A DNA stretch of 5,507 nucleotides. Source: an uncultured Hyphomonadaceae bacterium. GTDB lineage: Bacteria > Pseudomonadota > Alphaproteobacteria > Caulobacterales > Hyphomonadaceae. Shown here piece by piece: positions 1-4,948 of this stretch. Both the position numbers and the translations under genes were made by a program. How positions within the stretch are numbered: position 1 is the first letter of the stretch; each line of letters begins with the position of its first letter. The notes under the pieces are model-generated. The model worked only from the letters and a program-made list of their open reading frames with translations. It was not told where the DNA came from and ran no database searches. Where the stretch lies: positions 1 to 5,507 of the forward strand of contig CALMWO010000185.1 in NCBI GenBank assembly GCA_937873805.1, in the 5' to 3' direction.

Positions 1-20
1 GTCAAAGAAAGGCAGCCGCC

Positions 21-1220
21 ATGACCAAAGAAACAAAAGCCGGAAAACCCAAATCCTGGCGCCCGCAGACCTTGATGGTCCGCGGCGGAACCACACGCTC
101 GCAATACGGCGAGACCTCCGAAGCGCTCTATCTCAATTCGGGATTTGTATATGACAGCCCGGAACAACAGTCGGCCCGCATGGCTGGCGACGAGCCCGGC
201 TACATCTACTCGCGCTACGCCAACCCGACCGTCCGCATGTTCGAGGAACGCCTCGCCCAGCTCGAAGGCGCCGAAGACTGCCGCGCCACAGCGTCGGGCA
301 TGGCCGCGATCCACACCATGCTGGTCGCGCCGGTGAAGCCCGGCGACCGCATCGTTGCCCCGCGCCAGCTGTTCTCGTCCGTCATCTGGATCCTCAAGAA
401 CGTCATGCCCAAAATGGGCGTCGACGTGACCTGGGTCGACGGCTCCGACCTCGGCGACTGGGAACGGGCCATGGCGAAGCCCTGCCGCTTCTCCATCATC
501 GAGACGCCGTCCAACCCGCTGCTCGACGCGGTCGATATACGCGCCGTGGCTGACCTCACCCACGCAGCCGGCGGCGAACTCATCGTCGACAACGTCTTCG
601 CCTCGCCCATCCTGCAGAAACCGCTCGCGCTCGGCGCTGACTGGGTCGTCTATTCGACGACCAAACACATGGACGGACAGGGCCGCACGCTTGGCGGCGC
701 CATCCTCGGCAAGACGAAAAAGATCGAGGATGATCTCCAGCAATACTACCGCCACACTGGCCCCTCCCTCTCGCCGTTCAATGCGTGGGTGGTGCTGAAA
801 GGCCTCGAAACGATGGACCTGCGCGTTCGCCGCATGAGCGACAACGCTCGTGCGATCGCAGACCGCCTCGCCACCAACAAAAAGGTCGCCGCCGTCCGCT
901 ATCCCGGCCGCAGCGACCACCCGCATCACAACATCCATGCGGCGCAGATGCCCGAAGGCGGCGGCTCCATGCTAGCCATCTCGGTGAAGGGCGGACTGGA
1001 GCCAGCCTATGCCGCGCTCAACAAGCTCAACCTGATCGACATCTCCAACAACCTCGGAGACTCGAAGTCGCTCATCACCCACCCGGCCACCACCACGCAC
1101 CGCACCCTCACGGATGACGAACGCGCGGCCATCGGCCTCGACAACACCTGGCTCCGCCTCTCGGTCGGCCTCGAAGACCCCGAGGACATCGCCGAAGACC
1201 TGGAACAGGCCCTGGGCTAG
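21..1220 (+). CDS. metZ: O-succinylhomoserine sulfhydrylase (PLP-dependent, Cys/Met metabolism family)
   Basis: This cytosolic enzyme forms homocysteine from O-succinylhomoserine and sulfide, in the direct-sulfhydrylation route to methionine. The 399-residue product is full length for the family. Visible signatures are YSRYANPT (residues 63-70, PLP-phosphate contact), ASGMAAI (91-97), VDNVFASP (189-196, with D190 expected to contact the PLP ring nitrogen), STTKHMDGQGR (212-222, with K215 the expected Schiff-base lysine), the NNLGDSKSLITHPATTTH block (343-360) and WLRLSVGLED (377-386, with R379 expected to bind the substrate carboxylate). The K215 block followed by DGQGR points to MetZ rather than cystathionine gamma-synthase or beta-lyase. 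Acetyl- versus succinyl-homoserine preference cannot be read from sequence alone. The ATG at 21 is preceded by a purine-rich AAGAAAGG (5-12), about 8 bases away. No in-frame partner is visible upstream, since only 20 bases precede the start. Confidence 0.95.
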   Translation: MTKETKAGKPKSWRPQTLMVRGGTTRSQYGETSEALYLNSGFVYDSPEQQSARMAGDEPGYIYSRYANPTVRMFEERLAQLEGAEDCRATASGMAAIHTMLVAPVKPGDRIVAPRQLFSSVIWILKNVMPKMGVDVTWVDGSDLGDWERAMAKPCRFSIIETPSNPLLDAVDIRAVADLTHAAGGELIVDNVFASPILQKPLALGADWVVYSTTKHMDGQGRTLGGAILGKTKKIEDDLQQYYRHTGPSLSPFNAWVVLKGLETMDLRVRRMSDNARAIADRLATNKKVAAVRYPGRSDHPHHNIHAAQMPEGGGSMLAISVKGGLEPAYAALNKLNLIDISNNLGDSKSLITHPATTTHRTLTDDERAAIGLDNTWLRLSVGLEDPEDIAEDLEQALG

Positions 1221-1237
1221 GTCCTCGGGCTAGGCAA

Positions 1238-1254
1238 ACCGGCCCCCGGCCGGT
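1238..1254 (+). terminator. Small GC hairpin after metZ, weak terminator candidate
   Basis: ACCGGC (1238-1243) and GCCGGT (1249-1254) form a 6-bp stem with a CCCCG loop, 17 bases after the metZ stop. No T-run follows, so this is at best a weak or Rho-assisted transcript end. It may only be a GC-rich coincidence. Confidence 0.3.
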
Positions 1255-1279
1255 CCATCAGCGGGCCTGAGTCCTGAGT

Positions 1280-1320
1280 TTAGTTGCGATTGCAACGTTT
1301 TTTGTTGCAGTCGCAACTAA
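1280..1320. promoter_or_regulatory. Paired palindromic operator candidate upstream of the yceI-like gene
   Basis: The segment is a large inverted repeat: TTAGTTGCGATTGCAAC (1280-1296), a 7-base GTTTTTT spacer, then GTTGCAGTCGCAACTAA (1304-1320). The arms match at 16 of 17 positions. Each arm is itself a 14-bp dyad of the form GTTGC-N4-GCAAC (1283-1296 and 1304-1317). The two dyads are centred 21 bp apart, two helical turns, so two dimers would sit on the same DNA face. That geometry fits a repressor operator pair, and TTGC/GCAA palindromes are the type bound by MarR-like winged-helix regulators; the family is my inference. A possible -35 (TTGCAG, 1305-1310) lies inside the right dyad, with a poor -10 (CATATC, 1327-1332) 16 bp on, so binding would be expected to block the yceI promoter. 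As RNA it folds into a 17-bp stem with one G-U pair, but no U-run follows, which argues against a simple terminator. Confidence 0.65.
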
Positions 1321-1348
1321 TTACTCCATATCAACGGCACAACGCAAA

Positions 1349-1369
1349 CGCCGCAACCTCCGTGCGGCG
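1349..1369 (+). other. 5'-leader hairpin ahead of the yceI-like gene
   Basis: CGCCGCA (1349-1355) pairs with TGCGGCG (1363-1369) in a 7-bp stem with a 7-base loop. It sits in the presumed leader, about 35 bases before the ATG at 1404 and before the GAAGGA ribosome-binding site (1387-1392). It could stabilise the leader. No riboswitch fold is recognisable. Confidence 0.35.
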
Positions 1370-1403
1370 GGGGACGTTCTGTCATTGAAGGATCGTTTGC
1401 CAC

Positions 1404-2120
1404 ATGAAACCGCTTTTCGCCGGCGCCAGCCTCATCATCCTCGCGCTCGCCGCCTGCAGCCCGGCTCCCGCCCCTGAAGCGGCCACGCCAACCATCGCCA
1501 CCGCAGAAATCACCGCGCCCGCGCCGATCACCATCGCCGCCCCGGCTGGCGACTACGCCGTCGACCCGACCCACGCCTCGGTCGAGTTCAAGCTGCATCA
1601 CCTCGGCCTGTCCTATTACGGCCTGAAGTTCCGCACCTACGACGCGACCGTCTCGTTCGACCCGGCCAATATCGCCGCCTCGAAAGTCTCCGCCACCATC
1701 AAGGCGTCGGACATCCTCGCCGGCTACCCGGCCGACTACGTGACCAACCACCCGGGCACCAAGTTCAAGTCGTGGGAAGACGATCTCGCCAACTCGACCA
1801 ACTTCCTCGATGCAAAGCAATTCCCGACCATCACCTTCGTCTCGACCTCGGTTGAGCCGTCGGGCGAGCGTTCGGCGAAAGTCACCGGCGACCTGTCACT
1901 GAAAGGCGTCACCAAGCCGGTCACGCTCGACGTCACCTTCTCGGGCGAAACCGCCTCGCATCCGTTCGGCAAGGTCCCGGCCATCGGCTTCTCCGCCACT
2001 GGCTCGTTCAACCGCGCCGACTTCGGTCTCACCTATCTCGCCGGCATGATCGGCGACGATGTGAAATTCGAGATCGAAGGCGACTTCATCCAGAAGGTTG
2101 CTCCGGCTCCCGCGCAATAA
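1404..2120 (+). CDS. YceI-family lipocalin-like protein with lipoprotein signal
   Basis: The 238-residue product begins with a short type II signal peptide: K2, a hydrophobic stretch and the lipobox LAAC with C18 as the lipidation site. Serine at +2 (no Asp) predicts sorting to the outer membrane rather than retention at the inner membrane. A Pro/Ala/Thr-rich tether (about 19-48) leads to a YceI domain (about 50-230). Hallmarks include the opening AGDYAVDPTHASVEFKLHHLG, FLDAKQFPTITF (134-145), GDLSLKGVTKPVTLDVTF (162-179) and SFNRADFGLTYLAGMIGDDVKFEIEG near the end. YceI proteins are beta-barrels, some of which bind isoprenoid-type lipids such as polyprenyl quinones; the ligand here is unknown. 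The ATG is preceded by GAAGGA, 11 bases away. The gene is a single transcription unit between the paired palindrome (1280-1320) and a strong terminator (2156-2188), so it is probably controlled on its own. Confidence 0.9.
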   Translation: MKPLFAGASLIILALAACSPAPAPEAATPTIATAEITAPAPITIAAPAGDYAVDPTHASVEFKLHHLGLSYYGLKFRTYDATVSFDPANIAASKVSATIKASDILAGYPADYVTNHPGTKFKSWEDDLANSTNFLDAKQFPTITFVSTSVEPSGERSAKVTGDLSLKGVTKPVTLDVTFSGETASHPFGKVPAIGFSATGSFNRADFGLTYLAGMIGDDVKFEIEGDFIQKVAPAPAQ

Positions 2121-2155
2121 CCACGCGTAAAGCCAAACAATCGTTTCACATCTGC

Positions 2156-2188
2156 AAGGGGCGCGAACACTTGAGGTTCGCGCCCCTT
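2156..2188 (+). terminator. Rho-independent terminator after the yceI-like gene
   Basis: AAGGGGCGCGAAC (2156-2168) and GTTCGCGCCCCTT (2176-2188) form a perfect 13-bp stem with a 7-base loop (ACTTGAG). It begins 36 bases after the yceI stop. The 3' side reads TTCTTGTAT, a short broken U-tract. It also insulates apaG from upstream transcription, implying that apaG has its own promoter between here and 2233. Confidence 0.85.
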
Positions 2189-2232
2189 CTTGTATGCCTT
2201 GGCCTTCGATATGCTCGGGCAGAGCGAAATTC

Positions 2233-2250
2233 AGAGGTGAAGAGTCATTG
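2233..2250 (+). promoter_or_regulatory. Ribosome-binding site that sets a TTG start for apaG
   Basis: AGAGGTGA (2233-2240) is a good Shine-Dalgarno sequence, 7 bases before an in-frame TTG at 2248. The only upstream in-frame ATG (2194) directly abuts the terminator's T-rich tail and has no possible ribosome site. The GTG inside the Shine-Dalgarno (2238) is out of frame. Confidence 0.75.
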
Positions 2251-2655
2251 GCGCGCGCACCTTCCTTCGAGGCGATAACTGACGGTGTCATCATTCGCGT
2301 GCGCCCGGTCTTCATCGATGCCGAAAGCTCGCCTGAAGACGATAAATTCCTCTGGGCCTACCATGTCGAGATCGAGAACCGCGGCAAGCACACGCTCCAG
2401 CTGATGACGCGCCACTGGAAGATCACCGATGGCGACGGCCGCATGCAGGAGGTCAAAGGCGAAGGCGTCGTCGGCCAGCAGCCTGTCCTTCGCCCCGGCG
2501 CCAGCTTCGAATACACCTCCGGCTGCCCCCTCACGACGCCCTCCGGCCTCATGCAGGGCGCGTATCAGTTCGAGGATGAAAACGGCGGCGCCTTCGAAGC
2601 AAAGATTCCCCTCTTCGCTCTCGACAGCCCCTATGACGAGCGCCGCCCGAACTAG
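2248..2655 (+). CDS. apaG: ApaG protein (Co2+/Mg2+ efflux-associated, Fn3-like fold)
   Basis: From the TTG start the product is 135 residues, close to the usual ~125. Starting at the ATG at 2194 would add 18 residues that do not look like ApaG. The match to the family runs end to end: VRPVFIDAESSPEDDKFLWAYHVEIEN (about 18-44), the W57-K-I-T-D-G-D-G turn, the diagnostic GEGVVGQQP (71-79), FEYTSG, a TPSGLMQGAY block and DENGGAFEAKIPLF near the C-terminus. ApaG is a small cytosolic beta-sandwich protein. Its role is poorly defined; enterobacterial mutants were linked to cobalt resistance and magnesium efflux, and the fold occurs in eukaryotic F-box proteins. In enterobacteria it sits with rsmA and apaH. 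Here it follows metZ with a yceI-like gene in between. No hairpin is seen in the short convergent gap to the cytochrome gene. Confidence 0.93.
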   Translation: MARAPSFEAITDGVIIRVRPVFIDAESSPEDDKFLWAYHVEIENRGKHTLQLMTRHWKITDGDGRMQEVKGEGVVGQQPVLRPGASFEYTSGCPLTTPSGLMQGAYQFEDENGGAFEAKIPLFALDSPYDERRPN

Positions 2656-2708
2656 GCGGTTCACCTGAATCAAAGCTTCCTACGGCGCTCCACCCAGGGC
2701 TCGTCGCC

Positions 2709-3032
2709 TCACTGGGGCTCTGCGCTCGTCAAGCTTTTGATCAGCGCGGCAATGTCATCGCCCTGACTGTCCTTGAGTATGCGGCCCGTATTCGGATGCG
2801 CCGTGTTGAACCACCCCGTCAGGCCCGCCCCGGACGAATCCGCCAGCTTGATCGACCGAAACGGTTTGGCCGCCGCGTTCGGCGAAGCAGCCTGATCGGC
2901 TGTCACGGCATGGCAGGAACTGCACATGGCGACAGCATAGGCGACGCCTTTTTCCGCGCTGCCCTCTTCCGCCCATGACGGCAGAGCAACGCTGCAAGCG
3001 ACAATCCCTGTAAGCACAATTCTCCCGAGCAT
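2709..3032 (-). CDS. Small periplasmic class I-like cytochrome c
   Basis: The 107-residue product starts with a Sec signal peptide (hydrophobic 4-17, likely cleavage after ALPSWA, residue 21), giving a mature protein of about 86 residues. The haem-attachment motif is CSSCH (C37, C40, H41 as proximal ligand). The rest resembles small alphaproteobacterial c-type cytochromes, with LTGWFNTAHPNTGRIL followed by a D-D-I-A-A-L-I-K-S-L C-terminal helix. There is no methionine anywhere after C37. The usual distal ligand position, in the HPNM-like loop, is occupied by T82 (ACG, one base from ATG). H79 in the same loop is an alternative ligand. The role is probably electron transfer, or a derived haem function if the Met is truly missing. 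The ATG is preceded by GGAGGGAG with good spacing. The gene lies downstream of hslO and has an FNR-type box in its upstream gap. Its partner oxidase or dehydrogenase is not in the window. Confidence 0.88.
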   Translation of the reverse strand: MLGRIVLTGIVACSVALPSWAEEGSAEKGVAYAVAMCSSCHAVTADQAASPNAAAKPFRSIKLADSSGAGLTGWFNTAHPNTGRILKDSQGDDIAALIKSLTSAEPQ

Positions 3033-3035
3033 CCG

Positions 3036-3059
3036 CTCCCTCCATGTAAATTATGGAGG
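3036..3059 (-). promoter_or_regulatory. Shine-Dalgarno of the cytochrome gene inside an inverted repeat
   Basis: On the minus strand the ribosome site GGAGGGAG (complement of 3036-3043) stands 3 bases before the ATG. Its GGAGG core is the 3' arm of a perfect 7-bp inverted repeat: CCTCCAT (minus strand, 3059-3053), loop AATTTAC, ATGGAGG (3045-3039). If the transcript starts upstream of 3059, the hairpin would hide the ribosome site. The loop side also contains CATAAT (3055-3050), five of six bases of a -10 element. If that is the promoter, the leader is only about 11 bases and the hairpin cannot form in RNA. Confidence 0.5.
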
Positions 3060-3088
3060 AATGGAAACGCGGGAGTGCTCCGCAGCGT

Positions 3089-3102
3089 TTGACCTGCATC
3101 AA
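3089..3102 (-). promoter_or_regulatory. FNR/FixK-type (Crp-Fnr family) binding site upstream of the cytochrome gene
   Basis: The minus strand reads TTGATGCAGGTCAA, matching the TTGAT-N4-ATCAA consensus of FNR/FixK/Anr regulators at 9 of 10 defined positions. The centre is about 63 bp before the cytochrome ATG, in the 112-base gap after hslO. A class II placement (-41.5) would put the transcript start near 3054; the CATAAT element would instead place the site near -52. Cytochrome genes are classic targets of these oxygen- or redox-responsive activators. The regulator itself is not in the window. Confidence 0.65.
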
Positions 3103-3112
3103 GCCGCCGACA

Positions 3113-3138
3113 GCGGGCGCGCCAGAAAGCGCACCCGC
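3113..3138 (-). terminator. Hairpin after hslO, terminator candidate without U-tract
   Basis: On the minus strand GCGGGTGCGC and GCGCGCCCGC form a 10-bp stem with one G-U pair and a 6-base loop (TTTCTG), 6 bases after the hslO stop. The following bases (TGTCGG) are not a U-run, so termination may be partial or Rho-assisted. Partial termination would let some hslO transcript reach the cytochrome gene. Confidence 0.45.
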
Positions 3139-3144
3139 GTCAGG

Positions 3145-4131
3145 TCAGATCGTGTCGACCGGAAAGCGGTACAGCCTGCCGCAGAACTGGCAGTCCGCCG
3201 TGATCGCGTTATCCGCATCCGCCAGCGTCACGATCTCTTCCCGCGGCATCGCGCGCAGCGTCGTCAGCAGCTTCTCGTCCGAGCACGTACACTTGTCGCT
3301 CAGCACTTTCGGCGGCTCCAGCCGCACGCCGCTCTCGTGGAAAAGACGCAGCAGCAGCTCGGCAGACGACAGATCCGGGTCGGCCAGCTCGAGATCGGTG
3401 ATCGTGTCGAACAGGTGGCGCGCATTGTCCCACTGTTCTTCGGTTTCGCCACGCGCCGCATCCGGCGCAACCTGCTGGATCATCGCGCCGCCCGAACGCC
3501 ACCGTTTGGTGCCGCCCGGCTCGGACACTTCCGCTACCGTCAGCCGCACGCGCGTCGGGATCTGGTCCGACTGAGCGAACCAGGTCTGCGCGCAGTCAGC
3601 CAGCGTCGCGCCTTCAATCGGCACAAGGCTTTGCCACGGCGCCTGTTCGGGATCGTTCGGCTGCAGCAGCAGCGCGAGCACGCCCGCGCCAAGCACCTGC
3701 GGCGTGTGCGGCCGCTGGCCCTTGTTGATCCGGTCGAGATTATCCCACTTGGGCTTGTCGAGGCGCAGATAGCCGCGCACGCCGCCATCGGAGCGCGCCT
3801 CGGCCACCATCAGCGGCACCGGGCCGCCGCCCTGCGCCTGCACCAGCACCTTGCCGTCGAATTTCAGCGAGGCCGACACCAGCACAGCCAGCGTCACCGC
3901 CTCACCCAGCAGGTGAGCCGCCCAGCGCGGATAATCGTGCCGCTTGAGAATAGGATCGAGCACCCCATCCCCCAGACGCGCAATGCGTCCGCGGACCGAG
4001 GTATCCTCGACCTGAAACGTCGCGACGAAGTCGTCGCCGGCGCCCAAAGGATCATTTGGCATAGGTTTATTGGCCATTCCGGGGGAGCTATCATGTGTGA
4101 GCATCGTCGCCAAATGGGCGTTGGGACGCAT
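3145..4131 (-). CDS. hslO: Hsp33, redox-regulated holdase chaperone
   Basis: Hsp33 is a cytosolic chaperone that binds unfolding proteins when oxidised. Four C-terminal cysteines hold zinc in the reduced, inactive form. The switch is visible as C281-T-C283 and C314-Q-F-C317, the family's CxC...CxxC with a 30-residue spacing. The N-terminal substrate-binding domain begins at DDFVATFQVEDTSVRGRIARLG (33-54) and includes a VRGYLRLDKPKW block in the middle. The longest ORF gives 328 residues, longer than the ~290 of E. coli. Residues 1-18 look non-conserved, and ATGs at 4077 (310 residues) and 4062 (305 residues) are equally plausible starts. None of the three has a clear Shine-Dalgarno, so the N-terminus is uncertain. 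It is divergent to folE. Confidence 0.93.
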   Translation of the reverse strand: MRPNAHLATMLTHDSSPGMANKPMPNDPLGAGDDFVATFQVEDTSVRGRIARLGDGVLDPILKRHDYPRWAAHLLGEAVTLAVLVSASLKFDGKVLVQAQGGGPVPLMVAEARSDGGVRGYLRLDKPKWDNLDRINKGQRPHTPQVLGAGVLALLLQPNDPEQAPWQSLVPIEGATLADCAQTWFAQSDQIPTRVRLTVAEVSEPGGTKRWRSGGAMIQQVAPDAARGETEEQWDNARHLFDTITDLELADPDLSSAELLLRLFHESGVRLEPPKVLSDKCTCSDEKLLTTLRAMPREEIVTLADADNAITADCQFCGRLYRFPVDTI

Positions 4132-4219
4132 GGTTTCAACCCGCCCGCGGGCCGGCCCCCAAAACCCCGGCCGCCCTATGGCTAAGGTCCGGCATCGACG
4201 GCGCCCTCCACCTGCGTCA

Positions 4220-4225
4220 TATGAT
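4220..4225 (+). promoter_or_regulatory. Candidate -10 element of folE giving a leaderless transcript
   Basis: TATGAT matches TATAAT at 5 of 6 positions and ends 7 bases before the ATG at 4233, which is where transcription would start. A loose -35 (TCGACG, 4195-4200) lies 19 bp upstream, longer than ideal. The divergent hslO/folE gap (4132-4219) is otherwise GC-rich, with short palindromes such as CCCGCGGG (4144-4151), and has no other clear promoter. Confidence 0.4.
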
Positions 4226-4232
4226 TTGGGCC

Positions 4233-4940
4233 ATGACCGATCGCATCAACCCACCCGCCGACGACCAGCCCGTTTCCGCCCGCATCCGCGCGCGCATCGT
4301 CAAGGCGAAGCGCCGCTTCAACGCCAACGACAACATCGCCGCCTTCATCGAACCGGGCGAACTCGAAGCCCTCCAGATCGAGGTCGAGGGCAAGATGAAG
4401 GCCGTCCTCGAAAGCCTCGTCATCAACACCGAGACCGACCACAACACACACGACACCGCCAAGCGCGTCGCCAAGATGTACCTGCAGGAAGTCTTTCACG
4501 GCCGTTACATCCCGCCGCCGTCTGTTACGGAATTTCCCAACGCCGCGATGCTGAACGAGCTGATGATCGTCGGCCCGATCACCGTGCGCTCAGCCTGCAG
4601 CCATCACCTCTGCCCGATCATGGGCCGGCTCTGGATCGGCGTGATGCCGAACCAGGATTCCAACATCATCGGCCTGTCGAAATACACGCGTCTCGCTGAA
4701 TGGATCATGTCGCGTCCGCAAATCCAGGAAGAGGCCATCACACAGATGGCCGACCTCCTCGGCGACAAGCTGCGTCCCGATGGCCTCGCCGTCGTGATGG
4801 AGGCAGACCATTTCTGCATGCACTGGCGCGGCGTACGCGACAACGCCACCAAGATGATCAACTCGGTGATGCGCGGCGTCTTCCTGAAAGACCCTACCCT
4901 GCGCCGCGAATTCCTCTCGCTGCTCAACCTGAAGGCCTGA
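4233..4940 (+). CDS. folE: GTP cyclohydrolase I (divergent type 1 FolE)
   Basis: FolE converts GTP to 7,8-dihydroneopterin triphosphate, the first step toward tetrahydrofolate, and acts as a cytosolic decamer. From the ATG at 4233 the product is 235 residues; an in-frame ATG at 4221 would add MIWA. Using numbering from 4221, the zinc site is C126-S-H-H129 plus C199 in DHFCMHWRG. GTP-site elements are S153-K154 in IGLSKYTRL, Q169-E170 in QIQEE, and R203 in WRGV. All key residues known from E. coli FolE are present. The surrounding text differs from the common type: CSHHLCPI rather than CEHH, a GVMPNQDSNIIGLSK loop, and NATKMINSVMRGVF in place of the usual SxTxTSxxRG. It is therefore a distinct FolE1 branch rather than the E. 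coli type. It is not FolE2, which lacks this architecture. About 55 N-terminal residues precede the helical part of the catalytic domain. The only ribosome-site trace is GGG at 4228-4230, too close to the ATG. Confidence 0.94.
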   Translation: MTDRINPPADDQPVSARIRARIVKAKRRFNANDNIAAFIEPGELEALQIEVEGKMKAVLESLVINTETDHNTHDTAKRVAKMYLQEVFHGRYIPPPSVTEFPNAAMLNELMIVGPITVRSACSHHLCPIMGRLWIGVMPNQDSNIIGLSKYTRLAEWIMSRPQIQEEAITQMADLLGDKLRPDGLAVVMEADHFCMHWRGVRDNATKMINSVMRGVFLKDPTLRREFLSLLNLKA

Positions 4941-4948
4941 AGCCTTCA
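4930..4948. terminator. Hairpin shared by the convergent folE and hydrolase stops
   Basis: TGAAGGC (4930-4936) and GCCTTCA (4942-4948) form a 7-bp stem around a 5-base loop, covering both stop codons. Neither side is followed by a U-run, so it is a weak candidate for a bidirectional transcript end. The two genes are only 5 bases apart. Confidence 0.35.

Noticed and set aside
1280..1320. Reading the large inverted repeat as the metZ terminator
   Set aside because: The T6 run is in the loop rather than after the stem, and the internal dyad symmetry of each arm is better explained by protein binding.
1317..1820. Minus-strand ORF of 167 codons opposite yceI
   Set aside because: It is a Gly/Arg/Asp-rich shadow of the yceI coding strand with no domain.
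2660..2673. Second FNR-like site TTCACCTGAATCAA in the apaG/cytochrome gap
   Set aside because: It matches only 8 of 10 positions, missing the important G of one half, and lies between two convergent 3' ends where no promoter is expected.
4150..4172. GGCCGG/CCGGCC inverted repeat in the hslO-folE gap
   Set aside because: It is short, made only of G and C in a very GC-rich stretch, and each half is itself palindromic, so chance is a sufficient explanation.
3061..4185. Long plus-strand ORF of 374 codons opposite hslO
   Set aside because: It is antisense to a clear Hsp33, is rich in Arg/His/Ala as expected from reading GC-biased codons backwards, has no recognisable motif and crosses the cytochrome/hslO control region.
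4070..4699. Plus-strand ORF of 209 codons overlapping the hslO/folE gap and folE
   Set aside because: It is out of frame with the well-supported folE and its Arg/Pro/His-rich composition is typical of frame-shifted GC-rich genes.
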